Assembly (NCBI GenBank): GCA_905221615.1
Contig: CAJNDT010001269.1
Coordinates: 434,001 to 498,000, forward strand
Source of the DNA: Symbiodinium sp. CCMP2592
Taxonomy: Eukaryota; Sar; Dinophyceae; Suessiales; Symbiodiniaceae
DNA: 64,000 bases
Direction: 5' to 3'
Shown: piece by piece, positions 1-9,392 of the stretch
How the letters are laid out: every line of letters begins with the position of its first letter
How positions within the stretch are numbered: the first letter of the stretch is position 1
The notes under the pieces: model-generated
Databases searched by the model: none
What the model was told of the DNA's origin: nothing
Seen by the model: only the letters and a program-made list of their open reading frames with translations
Translations under genes and position numbers: made by a program

Positions 1-963
1 GAAAGGTTCTACCTGTTCTGACATTGGAGACTGCGCGCCTCATGAACGCATTGACATTCATGTCGATGGATTGACCATTCCCCGGAGGCACATTGCTTGT
101 CTTGTTGGCGGATTGATCATTGCGCGTTGTGACATTCTCGCGCACGAACATTTGAGCATTCATGGCGTGTCACGATTCCATCCCCTGATAGATGGAGAGC
201 ATTGCTTCGCGTCAGGATTGCTGGATCAGCTTGTCCGCTGCTCGAGGATTGAGTATTTAGTTCGGCTTCATGAGTTTCAACGTTGCATTCGTCAACAGAT
301 TGCTGTTGCTCACTGTTTATTGTACCAGAAGGATTGTCAGTGTTGCTATTTCGATGATTGTGGTAGTTTTGTTGAGATTGCCCGATCTTACAGGATTGTC
401 GTTCTTGCAGCATCATCACTCATTGGTGATGCACTGCACTTGCGAGTGAACACAGGATTAATTGAGAGAATGTACGAGTGCAGAGAGATTTCCCAACAGA
501 TGATTGAAAAGACAGCCAGCCAAGCTGCATGCATTGCACTTTGTCTTGACATTGTCTTCGGACCTCTAAGGAAAGAGATTGGCATGACCTTAGGATCAGT
601 GCTCGCGAGTTCGATTCTCACTCGCCACGTGAATTGCCTCAGTCAAACAGAAGATGATGCATTGTCATGGCACACATTCGGCTGCAGCCACAGAGATTGT
701 GACGACAGGTTTGGAACCTCACTGGCGCCAAGGTTTTCCGATCTGATTGACATTGCCGTATGCGATGTCATTTCGGCATTGTCCATGTTGCACAGTCGGA
801 AGAGCAACGCTGGATTCAGTGTCGTATTGTCTCGAGTGAGCTGTGACATCTCAGTCATTCTGATCTCATTACATGAGCATGGTGATTCGCACCATGCGGA
901 TCGTCTGGTTGAGTTGGACCTGTTTATCCAATCATTCTGCTTTCGGCATTCTCGATACCTCAT
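1..963 (-). pseudogene. decayed Asn/Ser/Gln-rich coding relic (unknown)
   Basis: On the minus strand, several short open stretches follow one another in changing frames: 963-643 and 621-388 share a frame split by a TGA at 643-645, 419-117 is in another frame, and 163-2 (ATG at 163) is in a third and runs off the left edge. All are rich in Asn, Ser, Gln and Met, with a protein-like but low-complexity composition. The plus strand shows the counterpart as very frequent ATTG words. I recognise no domain. It could be a frameshifted gag-type or low-complexity protein, or simply biased sequence. From 964 to 1379 I see no gene. Confidence 0.2.
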
Positions 964-1035
964 GATTGCCTCTTGCCCTTATTGGTTTGTTGTGTGTATT
1001 TATTCACATATGTTTTCTAGTTTATGTGTGCGAAA

Positions 1036-1047
1036 CATTTTGGCTCA
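1036..1047 (+). other. 12-base match to the dinoflagellate spliced leader core
   Basis: The 12 bases CATTTTGGCTCA match the core of the known dinoflagellate trans-spliced leader, which ends in CCATTTTGGCTCAAG. The flanks do not match further: a preceding CC is missing and the next base differs from AAG. It could be a relic of a reinserted trans-spliced mRNA or chance. No clear coding sequence follows on this strand. Confidence 0.2.
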
Positions 1048-1379
1048 GCTAACCAGTTGTGCTTGCTGGCGGATTCGAAAAAAGCTTTCATGTCACGTTC
1101 AGATCACATGTCCTACATTTTGTCAGGACTTACAACTTTCCAACAATACCTTTTATTTTGAAACCCTCTCGGCCGTAGGGGGGGAGCGTCTGCCCCATAA
1201 GTGGGCCCATGGAGATCGGTGCGGAGCCTGAAGTTGAGCCGGCAGCCGCAAGATGCTATTCGCGGCTGCAAAGCACTGTTTTTTTTAAGTTCGCCTGCCG
1301 TGGATCGCCTCAAAGCTGCTTTCGGAAAACTGCAGCAAAATGCTGCTTGCATGATATCCAGATCCATGCTCGATGGATC

Positions 1380-2506
1380 CTAGGCCTGCCAGCCCTTAAC
1401 CTTCTTCAGCAGCAACTTCACATTGTCAAGATGCTCATTGGCATTGCGATTCCACTGCTCCATGTCGGCTTTCTCGTTCTTGCAGGCCGCCTCGTCCATC
1501 GTGGGAAGCTTGCGATCCAGCAGGACCTGGATCTTTCGAAGATCCTCCACAAACTTCTTCAGAGCATCCAGGGTAACCCGGACCTCCGGCGCTTTGCTAG
1601 CGAGCTTGGGGCAATTCTCGAGAGCAATGCATTCCGAGCTCAACTCTCCATGCTTGGCATCCAGGCTCTTGACTGCACTGTTGGCCACTTTGCTCAAGTT
1701 GCTCAGCTCGGTCCGCTCGGGGTGCTCCAACTTCACCTCACCCTTGGTGCAGGCTTTTCATCTCCTTCGCTGCTAGGCTAGCACTCATTTCGAAGGTGCC
1801 TGACTCGGTCGATCGGGTTGCATCTTTGCTTTCCACCAAGGTCCGGTAAAAGTACCGGCAGAGCTCGGGCATCTTGTGCTTCACCAGGTTCCTCTCGTGC
1901 CCCCAGAAATCCTCGGATTCCTGGAGCAAACCCTCCAGCAACTCCTTCTGCCTCTTCTCTGGGAAGTCGCTGATCTTGAGGCCATTCAGGTCAAAAATTC
2001 GCGACCTCAGCGGCATTGCAAAACTAAACATTAAAAACAAAATGACCAAGCAACCTATATAAAATAAAATCCAAGAGTCGCTGTCATCATGCCCTTGATA
2101 GAGACATCCTCCTCGGCTTCCTCCTTCACAACCTTCTTGGTGTACTGGCCCACCCACTTCAAGTCCTTAAGGCCATTCTTCTGGTAGGCAGCGATGAATC
2201 CCTTTCGGTCCGAGTCGGCGATCTGCCGGTAGGCCTGGCACATGCAATACCCACAAAAAAATGTAATGCATAGCAAATGGAGAATTGCAACCCGGCCTCC
2301 AGCACTTGCTGGGCTTCGCTCTGGCACTCCCCACTCTTGTTTCTCACGGGGTCGGCTTTGTACTTCACAAGATTCAGCATCCTCTGAATGCTGGCTTTCA
2401 TCTCCACCGGTGTGGGATCATCTCCAATCACCAAGGCACCGGACTTGGCCCTCTTAGTTTTCGGCTCCGTCTTCGGAGCAGCCTTGGCCTTATTCTTTGG
2501 GGCCAT
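1380..2506 (-). CDS. intron-containing lineage-type gene of unknown function; possible frameshift near its 3' end
   Basis: The start is the ATG at 2506-2504, which opens a Lys/Ala/Pro-rich N-terminus (MAPKNKAKAAPK). I infer three coding blocks. Exon 1 (2506-2297) ends in QQVLE. Exon 2 (2234-2086) begins AYRQIADSDRKGF. Exon 3 (2005-1740) begins SRIFDLNGLKISDFPEKR. Intron 2235-2296 has GC-AG ends and keeps the frame; intron 2006-2085 is best explained with a GA donor. After HQG the frame shifts by one base around 1737-1742 and continues EVKLEHPERTEL to a TAG at 1382-1380. That shift is either a one-base insertion or a very small intron. The layout (basic N-terminus, R/S-R-IFDLNG block, helical C-terminus) resembles repeated dinoflagellate proteins of unknown role. 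No catalytic motif is seen. Confidence 0.6.
2006..2085 (-). other. probable intron with GA donor
   Basis: Joining after AT at 2086 and before G at 2005 restores one frame, with the GMM residues running into SRIFDLNG. The intron then starts GACAGC and ends GCTGAG. GA donors are rare outside dinoflagellates. The alternatives GC at 2092 and a downstream AG also exist but add a hydrophobic insert. Confidence 0.45.
2235..2296 (-). other. 62-base GC-AG intron
   Basis: Removing these bases joins CTG GAG to GCC TAC CGG with no frame change. The intron begins GCCGGG and ends TGCCAG, so the donor is GC. The base after the acceptor is G, and GGCC-like words occur at both ends, a pattern described for dinoflagellate introns. 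Confidence 0.7.
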
Positions 2507-2532
2507 GATGCCAAAAGGGCAACTGTACAAAA

Positions 2533-2568
2533 GGCTCCAGTTATTTAAATTATTTTTGATCTGGAGCC
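2533..2568. repeat. inverted repeat GGCTCCAG / CTGGAGCC (introner-like hairpin)
   Basis: Eight-base perfect arms at 2533-2540 and 2561-2568 flank an AT-rich loop of 20 bases. It lies just upstream of the ATG of the 1.4-2.5 kb gene, perhaps in a 5' UTR intron. It shares the core CTGGAG/CTCCAG with the intron hairpins at 3374, 4627 and 4962. Confidence 0.6.
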
Positions 2569-2814
2569 ACAAAATCGAAAGTGTGTTTTGATGCATTTGT
2601 TTATCATGCTGTGACAAAACGATGCAGCATATCACTGTTGCACCTGTGGCCCGGACACATGGTATCTGCAGCACATGCAGCAAGACACTTGAGGGTTTTG
2701 CTTTAGGGTTTCAAGCTTCAGGGATTAGAGGGTTTGGGCTTCTGTAAGGGTTAACATAGATCCAAAGTATAGAGGTTCTACAAGGTAAGGGTGTTTATGT
2801 ATATATGTCTAGAT

Positions 2815-2950
2815 GTATGTGTATATATATATATATACATATATGTCCATTAATATATACATATATATATATATAAGATTATGATACTAATCCTTTTTAA
2901 GGTTTTAGTACATATATATATATCATATATTTTATATATGAGTATATACT
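2815..2950. repeat. TATA-type microsatellite
   Basis: Imperfect runs of alternating TA (TATATATATATACATATATG and similar) make up most of this stretch. Confidence 0.8.
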
Positions 2951-3373
2951 ATATTAAATGACGATCGATATTATACTTATAGATGACGATAAGTTCATGT
3001 ACATCACACTATACATGCTTGTTACACCATTACATCATTATATCACAGTAACATTCACATGTTACTGTGATATGATGATGTAATGATGCCCCCACATAAA
3101 ATTAAACTGGAGCCCAAAACCTGCTAGGGCCAGAAGCCTTCTGAACATACTGGGCGATCCCTGAAACCCACACCTTTGAATCCTCAGCATGTACACCACC
3201 AATTCACCTAAACCACTATACAACTGGAGCAACCCCCACCTTGCACAACCTTTATCCATGAGCCTTTGGAACACCTAGAACCTGTGCCACCGAACATATA
3301 GACCCTGGAAGATTGTCCTGAAACAACCCAGACCGTAGCCGCACAGCAGCAAGATCTTTGTATTGTAGGTTTC

Positions 3374-3393
3374 CTGGAGGCTGTGGCCTCCAG
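3374..3393. repeat. inverted repeat CTGGAGGC / GCCTCCAG
   Basis: Perfect eight-base arms at 3374-3381 and 3386-3393 with a four-base loop. Same CTGGAG core as the intron hairpins in the neighbouring genes. Confidence 0.6.
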
Positions 3394-3452
3394 TTAAAAA
3401 GTTTAATAATTTGGTACACAGCTTATAGTGTTTTATATATACAGCACTACGT

Positions 3453-3536
3453 TTTCAACCGGTTGAAATTCAACCGGTTGAAAAAGCCACCCCACCACTT
3501 AATCAAAAGCACAAGCCATTTTTCAACCGGTTGAAA
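3453..3536. repeat. three copies of palindrome TTTCAACCGGTTGAAA
   Basis: The 16-base perfect palindrome occurs at 3453-3468 and 3521-3536, and its inner 14 bases at 3469-3482. Half-copies (TTTCAACC) follow directly and run into the telomere-like array. Confidence 0.75.
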
Positions 3537-3599
3537 TTTCAACCCTTTTTCAACCCTTGCAACATTATAATAATTCTACAACACTGATTGTAAACATTA

Positions 3600-4105
3600 A
3601 AGCTTCAACCTTGAACCCAAACCCTAAACCTCAACCCTTATGCCTTAAACCCTAAACTTGGTAAAACCGAAAACCAAAAACCCTAAACCCTAAAAGCTTC
3701 AACCCCTACACCCCTGAACCCGGGCCCTCAAACCCTAAACCTAACCTTTAAACACTGGAACCCTAAACCCTAAAAACAGCCAAACCCTAAACCCTTAACC
3801 CCTCAACCTGTAAACCCTGAAACCCTAAACCCCAAAAACCTCTAACCCTAAACCCTTAACCCCTCAACCTGTAACCCTTAAACCCTAAACCCTAAAAACC
3901 TCTAACCCTAAACCCTTAAACCCTGAACCCCTAAACCCCTGAACCTTTAAATCCTTAGACCCTAAACCCTGAAAGCCTTAAACCCTAAACCCTTGAACCC
4001 CCAAACCCCTCAACCCTTAAACCCTAAACCCTTGAAACCTTAAGCCCTTCACCCTTAAACCCTAAACCCTTATATTGCCTTTAACCCTTAAACCCTAATC
4101 CGCCG
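3600..4105. repeat. degenerate CCCTAAA (telomere-type) array
   Basis: About 500 bases made mainly of AACCCTAAACCC units with many one-base changes (CCCTTAAA, CCCTGAA, CCCCTAAA). TTTAGGG is the plant and dinoflagellate telomere repeat; here the C-rich strand is on top. The array is internal, and degenerate enough to be old. Confidence 0.8.
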
Positions 4106-4235
4106 GTGCCTCGACACCCATGATGGGGATGCCCAGCCAACCTGCAATACAAAGAAGCTGCAAACACAACAAACAAAAAACTGCACTGCATGCTACAGAC
4201 TGCACACCATGCACTCTGAGGCCAAGACCATTGTT

Positions 4236-4257
4236 CAGGAGTTCCAAGGAACTCCTG
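4236..4257. repeat. inverted repeat CAGGAGTTCC / GGAACTCCTG
   Basis: Perfect ten-base arms with a two-base loop, just 3' of the minus-strand gene ending at 4396. It shares the GGAGTTCC/GGAACTCC core with the intron hairpin at 4627, so it may be a UTR or intron insertion of the same family. Confidence 0.65.
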
Positions 4258-4395
4258 CCAAAAAGCACGGATGATGAAACCCTGAAAACAACAGCACCAC
4301 ATGCCACTGAAAACGGCTCCAACACTAACAGTTTCTTTTCTGCACGATCGCTCTGATCATCATCGCCCTGGAAGATGCACAGGGGGTGAAACACA

Positions 4396-5650
4396 TCACT
4401 CCTCATCCCTCTTTCTCTTATTCTTGCCCTCCTCCGAATCGCCCTTGCCATCCTCCTCCTCATCGTCCACATCCATGCCGGGCTCGTCCTCCTCATCCGG
4501 CTTAACCTCCTCGATAATTGGCCCTGGGCCCGCCGCCGGCGGCGGCATCGGCGCCTGCCGCGCCATCCCGGCTCCAATGGCCGCAAGCAACCCGGCGATG
4601 ACATCTGCAGGGGAAAACAAAAAAAACTGGAGTTCCAAAAAAACTCCAGCGAAAAATCTATAATAAAAAAATATTACAACTTATCATAATATATATCCCT
4701 GCCTGAGGATCCGGAGGCACCTGAGCTCCCAAAGAAATTGATGTTGATTGCCGGCACCGGTGGCTGAAACACTGTCGGATACCTGGGGATCAAAGCCTTC
4801 CCCAAGCTCTCGGCCTTGATGGGCGTCTTGTCCTGAAAGGCCCTCGGGATGCCCTTGCTGATAGGCGGCTTCAGCGGCTTCGGCTGGATGGGCGGCTTCG
4901 GCTCCGATGGCACCTTGGGCGGCTTCGGCTCCGAGGGCTTCTCCTTAGCTGTATATATACATGGAGTCCCAAAATAGAACTCCAGAAAAAAACTATTGAA
5001 GCTGAGATTCTGCACGGATGGTACCCGATCCCTTCGTGAAGCCCCGTTGGACTCCTCGCAGCCGACGGTTGATCCCCTTATTCTTCTTCTTCTTGGTCTT
5101 CTTGCTGGGATCCTTGGCCTCCTTGGCCTCCTTGGCCTCCTTGGCCTCCTGGGCCTCCTGGGCTTCCTTGGCCTTGTTCTCCTCGGCCGCTTTATTGTAG
5201 ACCTCATGTTGGAGAGCATCTTCTCGAAGCCCTCAGAATCCTCCATCCAGCTCTTCTCCCGCTGCTTCCCCTTCGCATGATACTTCCAGTCCTTCTGGTG
5301 GACATAGTACAGGGGGCCTGCAGGGCGGAGCTGCATAAACCCTGATAAAAAATACGGGAGTCCAAAACGACTCCCGAATAAAATCGGAAAATTAACACAC
5401 TTAAGTTTAAATCTTACTGAAAAAAAACCAAGGTGCATGAGGGATTGCTGCATCCTCCTTTTCTCAGATATGCCACCGTTTTGCACTTACGACACATTCT
5501 CAAATCCGGCCCCGGCCGAGCCTCGGCCGGCACGGGCACTGCCGGGTCTTCCACCCGGACCTCCGACTCCTCGGATTCCTCCTCCTCCTCCAAATCCACA
5601 GCTGCACCGCCGCCATGGCGGCCCAAATCCAAAAACACAGCTACAAGCAC
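4396..5650 (-). CDS. intron-rich gene of unknown function with Cys motif and acidic tail
   Basis: At least four coding blocks are visible. The first (about 5650-5440) has an acidic stretch, then CRKCKTVAYLRKGGCSNPSC, a C-x2-C-x10-C-x4-C pattern that may bind zinc. The second (about 5335-5010) has YYVHQKDWKYHAKGKQREKSW, then a Lys/Glu/Ala repeat (EAKEAKEAK) made from tandem GGCCTCCTT units; the frame there is ambiguous by one base. The third (4948-4703) is Lys/Pro-rich (SEPKPPK) and ends GASGSS. The fourth (4604-4396) has a Met/Pro/Ala segment and a very acidic C-terminus ending KNKRKRDEE. Intron 4605-4702 has GC-AG ends and joins in frame. Each of the three introns carries a small hairpin. 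The true start was not found. No catalytic motif is seen; a nucleic-acid or chromatin role is only a guess. Confidence 0.55.
4605..4702 (-). other. 98-base GC-AG intron with hairpin
   Basis: The donor reads TCAG|GCAGGG and the acceptor CCCTGCAG|AT. The join is in frame, giving Ser-Asp-Val-Ile. The intron holds arms CTGGAGTT (4627-4634) and AACTCCAG (4642-4649). Confidence 0.65.
4627..4649. repeat. intron hairpin CTGGAGTT / AACTCCAG
   Basis: Perfect eight-base arms with a seven-base A-rich loop inside the intron at 4605-4702. T-runs precede the acceptor on the coding strand. Confidence 0.7.
4962..4984. repeat. intron hairpin TGGAGT / ACTCCA
   Basis: Six-base arms with an A-rich 11-base loop, in the intron whose acceptor is at 4949-4950 (minus strand, TATACAG|CTAAGGAG). 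Confidence 0.6.
5355..5376. repeat. intron hairpin CGGGAGTC / GACTCCCG
   Basis: Perfect eight-base arms with loop CAAAAC, in the intron between the Cys-motif exon and the HQKDW exon. The arms differ from the other hairpins, but the GGAGT/ACTCC core and the A-rich loop are kept. Confidence 0.65.
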
Positions 5651-6196
5651 TCCAGAGCCCTCGAGCTCAAAATTCTAAGGTTGGAGGCAAGAACTTCCAC
5701 AAATCTGCTGCCCTTGCAAACAAAAACGAACATGAAGAATCTGCAGATCAGTCCTTGTCCTCGCAGTAGAGCGGCACGAGCACCATGGTCTCGACCTGGG
5801 CACAGGGGGCAAGGGGCTTCAAACCTACCCCGCGAGGCTGCGAACCTCCCGAAAACAAAAAGCACTGCTTGGAACTCTCAAAGCTATGGCAGGCAGGCTC
5901 GCAACCGAACTGAGGGCCCGGCAGGCAACAGGATTCTAATCCTATAGACCCTTAAACCCTCAAAGCGCCAAAATATCTAGATTTGTTAATTTACGTATTT
6001 ATAGAATATAATATATAGAAAACACCTCACAAGCCATGTTAACCTAGAGACGTGGACATCCATGCTTTGAGCCAGCTACAGCTATACAAAAACACAGAGT
6101 CTTCAAGTTGCATGCTGCACATACCAAATTTCATGTTGCAAAAGCATGGATCCAAAATGCAGGCACTCACAAAATTTCTGCTCGAAAGCGAAATCG
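5651..6196. other. intergenic, no gene seen
   Basis: The GC-rich left part may hold 5' exons of the minus-strand gene. The right part (5960-6030) is AT-rich. No coding stretch is convincing. Confidence 0.5.
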
Positions 6197-7537
6197 TCAT
6201 CGATCGTCGAGTCTCGATTGCAGCTTACCCAGCTGTGGCTGCATGCTGCTCAGTTGCTCTTCTGCCCAGCTCCTGACCTGGGCCAAACGCTCTCCAGCTC
6301 GAGCTTTTCGTAGGGCTTCCTCTCCTGTTGCATGCATTTGCTCCTTCGTGGTGGCGGAGCCGCCTTTCAGCTGGAACATCTGCCTCTTGCACTCTTTGTT
6401 CTTTTCGTTTCGCCAAATCATGCGAAAGGCCATGGTCATGTTTGCTGCACGATACTCCTTCCGAAGAACCGCATTTGCAGGGAGAACCGCCACATCCCCA
6501 TAGTTCGGATCCTGATCATCATCTGCAGCTGGAGCATCGACTGGAACCAGAGCGGCTTCGGCAGGGGCTTCGAGATCTTGGGCTGCTGCAGCATCATTTG
6601 CACCTGCAGCTGGAGATTCTCCATCTTCCTGCGGAAGGCAGGCTGGCTTCTTGATGACTGCAGCTGGCTTCTTTTTGCTAGCTGCTTTTGCTTTTCCTTT
6701 AGGAGATGCTTTGGCTGCAGCTGCTTTGTCCAGCAGAAGGTTCGGGATCTCGCTCACGATCTGATGCCCATCGGACCACACTGCCACAGCAAAACCAGAA
6801 GGCCCCTTGTGCATCTTGGCAGCCTCTCGGCTGTCACCTGCAATTCGCAGCACCGTTGGTACTGACAAATCTGTGTGGAAAAAGCTGGCGGCCGATGCAG
6901 CCTGCTGGTATAGCTTGCTGATTTGGCCTGTAGGCAGAGGCCTTGGCCCATCTCTCGTATGGCTTGATGCAGGTTCTGCAGCTTCTGCCGGCTCCTTCTT
7001 AACTGTTGCACCTGCATCCGAAGAGGACACAGAGACGTGAACCTCAAGTTTCCTTGTCGATGCCTTTTGGCATGTCGAGTCCAGCCTTTGCTTGGTCTGC
7101 TTCTTCGGAGAGGCTTTGGGCGACCGGGCAGAGCCTGAGCTTGCCCTCTTGGACCCCTGCTTACTCTCCGGTAAACCGAGCAAGTCCTTGATGAAGAAGC
7201 ACATGTCCTGAATGCTGTCGGCCAGCCTTCCTCCTGTGGACATGTTGCGAGTCTTCGTGAAGAGAGTCTTGTAAACTTCGTGAAGATGATTCGCAAACGT
7301 CTTCAGCTCCAAGCTTGGTGCCCCTGGCCACACCAAGCTCATTGATTCACGCATGACAGCTGCAGTCGGCCGAGTAGTGATGCCCAAAATCTCCTTCATG
7401 AGCACATGATGCTTCTTGCAAAAAGCATCCAAAGACAAGAGGGCATCTCCAGCTTCCACAGCTTGGAGATTTCCTCTGAAAGTCTTCATGAGATCTCTCC
7501 CGGTGGCACCATTGGACCTCCGACTCGACATTGCCAT
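6197..7537 (-). CDS. intronless 446-aa lineage-type protein, Ala/Lys-rich centre, unknown function
   Basis: The frame is uninterrupted from the ATG at 7537 to a TGA at 6199. The N-terminal third is a folded-looking helical region (FCKKHHVLMKEILGITTRP, LVWPGAPSLELKTFANHLHEVY). The middle (about aa 120-165) is Ser/Lys-rich and basic (SPKASPKKQTKQR). Next comes a compact block (aa 205-275) with GFAVAVWSDGHQIVSEIPNLL, then a Lys/Ala/Pro-rich linker (KASPKGKAKAASKKKPAAV), an acidic Ala/Asp linker, and a C-terminal helical part (MTMAFRMIWRNEKNKECKRQM). This pattern is common in multi-copy dinoflagellate proteins. The basic linkers suggest nuclear location or nucleic-acid contact, but this is inference. 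No enzyme motif is recognised. Confidence 0.7.
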   Translation of the reverse strand: MAMSSRRSNGATGRDLMKTFRGNLQAVEAGDALLSLDAFCKKHHVLMKEILGITTRPTAAVMRESMSLVWPGAPSLELKTFANHLHEVYKTLFTKTRNMSTGGRLADSIQDMCFFIKDLLGLPESKQGSKRASSGSARSPKASPKKQTKQRLDSTCQKASTRKLEVHVSVSSSDAGATVKKEPAEAAEPASSHTRDGPRPLPTGQISKLYQQAASAASFFHTDLSVPTVLRIAGDSREAAKMHKGPSGFAVAVWSDGHQIVSEIPNLLLDKAAAAKASPKGKAKAASKKKPAAVIKKPACLPQEDGESPAAGANDAAAAQDLEAPAEAALVPVDAPAADDDQDPNYGDVAVLPANAVLRKEYRAANMTMAFRMIWRNEKNKECKRQMFQLKGGSATTKEQMHATGEEALRKARAGERLAQVRSWAEEQLSSMQPQLGKLQSRLDDR

Positions 7538-7870
7538 GCTGCTTACAAAAAACAGACTTCAAACACTCGAGCAAAAAAATCGCAGATCCTGCAATATATC
7601 ATGCCAGTAATCCTTCGATCTTGCAACTGCACTGCCTGCAGCATGCATGCATGCCGAATGTCGCCGCGATCCAGATCATGCATGCAGGAGAGACATGCAT
7701 TTGCCTCCCTGAAAAAAACAAATTTAATATAAAGATATATACATCGATATATATAGAGAGATAATAAGCGGTTTTATGGAAAACTGTCAGCCTTAATTAA
7801 AGCTGATTATATCAGCTCTAAATAAAGCTTTAACGCTTATCCTATAATTCTTAAAGAGGCGTCGCCTTAT
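7538..7870. other. AT-rich intergenic spacer
   Basis: No gene is seen. Short TA runs lie at 7730-7765. The spacer separates the minus-strand gene block from the plus-strand retroelement block, so it may be a divergent region between two one-directional gene groups. Confidence 0.5.
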
Positions 7871-9233
7871 TTAAAGCTCAAACAGGTCGGGACCGCGTGC
7901 GGCACCCTGCCGCCGGGCACCACGGTGCCCCAGGCCGAAGCATACGCGATCGCGCGCGTCTGTCACCCCCCAGGACAGTGGGTGTCCCCGATAGCCCTCA
8001 GCAGGGAGCAGGAAGCTCAGTATCAGGCCTTTATCAGGTCACGAAAGGCCGCGAACCCGAACTGCAGGAGGCGGCAGCCCCCAAGCCGTCCGCGGCCGTG
8101 GCCTCCTCAGCCGCTAGTGGGAGAGTTCCCCCACCCCCCTCCACAGCGTCGGAGGGAGACGGGCCAAGCCGGCCCAGGGCTCCCCGCAGGAGCCACAAGA
8201 CCCATCCCCAAGAAGTGCCCATTCCGCCACCGGGGCAAAGGGGAGAGGGCACAACCGAGGGCAAGGACACAAAGGCCAAGGAAGAGGAGGAGGAGGATGA
8301 GACACTCTCCTCGAAGAGCTCCGAAGGTACGGAGCCGGAGGAAGAAGTGCCAGCGGCAGCGGTGACGCCTTGGGAGCGCCGCACAGCTCGCAAAACCACA
8401 GCGAGCAAGACCAAGCCTGGTCCCAAGCACACCCCTGTCGCCGAGGCTCCAGTCTCGGCTCCGGTGGAGCCCGCACCGGTCACCATGGAGGCAGGGCTCT
8501 TGGACGGGGACGAGCTGATGCAACAGGCGGCCACGGGCGACGAGGATGCTCCGACATCCCTGGCGGAGCCACCTCAGCCTGCGCGGCTGAGGGCGAACCT
8601 CCCCTCGCAACAACCCCTCCACGGAGGGAGGGCACACCGCCACGAGAGCCTCCAGCTGAGCGGCCATCCGAGGGCCCAGCTCACGAGGCCACAGGCTCAG
8701 CCGCGGCAGCTCACACGATGAGCCATCGGCACCAGCTGCCGATACCCCTCCGCGGAGGGAGGCTGCCAGCCCAGCAGGTGGTGTGGACCCGCCACCCAAT
8801 CCGTTCCCTCCTGCGGAATGGATCTGGCGTATCGATACGGAATGCCGCTCCGGCAGCCATCTGCAGGTCATTCGCCTTCCTGTGCCAGGACATTCGACGG
8901 CAGCGGATGTCTTGGAAATTGGAAAGGCTGCATATGCGCACCGGGTTCAACTTAGGAACACTCCGGCTCACGAAGGAGTCGGAACCCCTGCCGCTCCATG
9001 AACCCCTTTGCGTAAGGGTGCCGGCCAGCACAGCCAAGCTGTACGCCAGCACGGCCGAAGGGGTCACACTGAGGCAGGACAGCGCGCCTCCAGTGGTGAC
9101 CACGGACATGCTCTGGTGTATAGCATGCCGTGTCCAGGTGCCCACCCCGGAACACATGCAGGGGCACCTCATGACTGCATCCCACGTGATTGCAGTCTCG
9201 GAATACCTCGCCTCTTTCAAAAAGGAGGGCTGA
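7871..9233 (+). pseudogene. broken gag-like retroelement ORF with C2H2 finger
   Basis: Open stretches in three plus frames follow one another: 7925-8050 (EAYAIARVCHPPGQW, SREQEAQYQAFIRSRKA), 8050-8720 (Pro/Ala/Glu-rich, EEEEEDETLSSKSSEGTE), and 8700-9233. The last part ends with LWCIACRVQVPTPEHMQGHL followed by MTASH, a C-x2-C-x12-H-x5-H zinc finger of the U1/matrin type, close to the stop at 9231-9233. The GC-rich, Pro-rich composition differs from the A/G-rich copia that follows. It may be the first ORF of a LINE or the broken gag of another element. At least two frameshifts make it non-functional as it stands. Confidence 0.45.
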
Positions 9234-9260
9234 GGTATGAGGAGGCAATCTCCCTCTCAG

Positions 9261-9392
9261 GACGTGTTCACACTCCTGACCCCTGCAAGAGGACGTGTTC
9301 GCACTCCTCGATGTGCAGCCCTGTCAGTTTTGCCGTAGAGCCGTAGTTCAGGGCGGGGACGTGTTACACTCCCCAGGACGTGCTTGCACTCC
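9261..9392 (+). repeat. four spaced copies of GACGTGTTCRCACTCC
   Basis: Copies lie at 9261-9276, 9292-9307, 9358-9372 (one base shorter) and 9377-9392, with 15-, 50- and 4-base gaps. They sit between the gag-like pseudogene and copia 1. Their spacing does not fit a coding repeat. Confidence 0.7.

Larger units (their letters stand above)
2684..3599. other. AT-rich intergenic DNA with TA microsatellite and palindromes
   Basis: No gene is supported here. Positions 2690-2760 have scattered TTTAGGG-like words. Positions 2815-2950 are alternating TA runs. A further hairpin and three copies of a palindrome are listed separately. Confidence 0.7.

Noticed and set aside
71..1231. 386-codon open frame on the plus strand
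   Set aside because: Composition is Cys/His/Leu-rich and irregular, with no domain. The opposite strand reads more protein-like, so this looks like an antisense by-product of the ATTG-rich sequence.
4674..5486. Single 270-codon minus-strand frame with Arg-Pro repeats
   Set aside because: It reads through introns, and the Arg-Pro repeat is the shifted reading of a Lys/Glu/Ala repeat. I treat it as parts of a multi-exon gene.
8034..8871. Long minus-strand frames opposite the gag-like pseudogene
   Set aside because: They mirror the Pro/Ala-rich plus-strand sequence; high GC content keeps antisense frames open.
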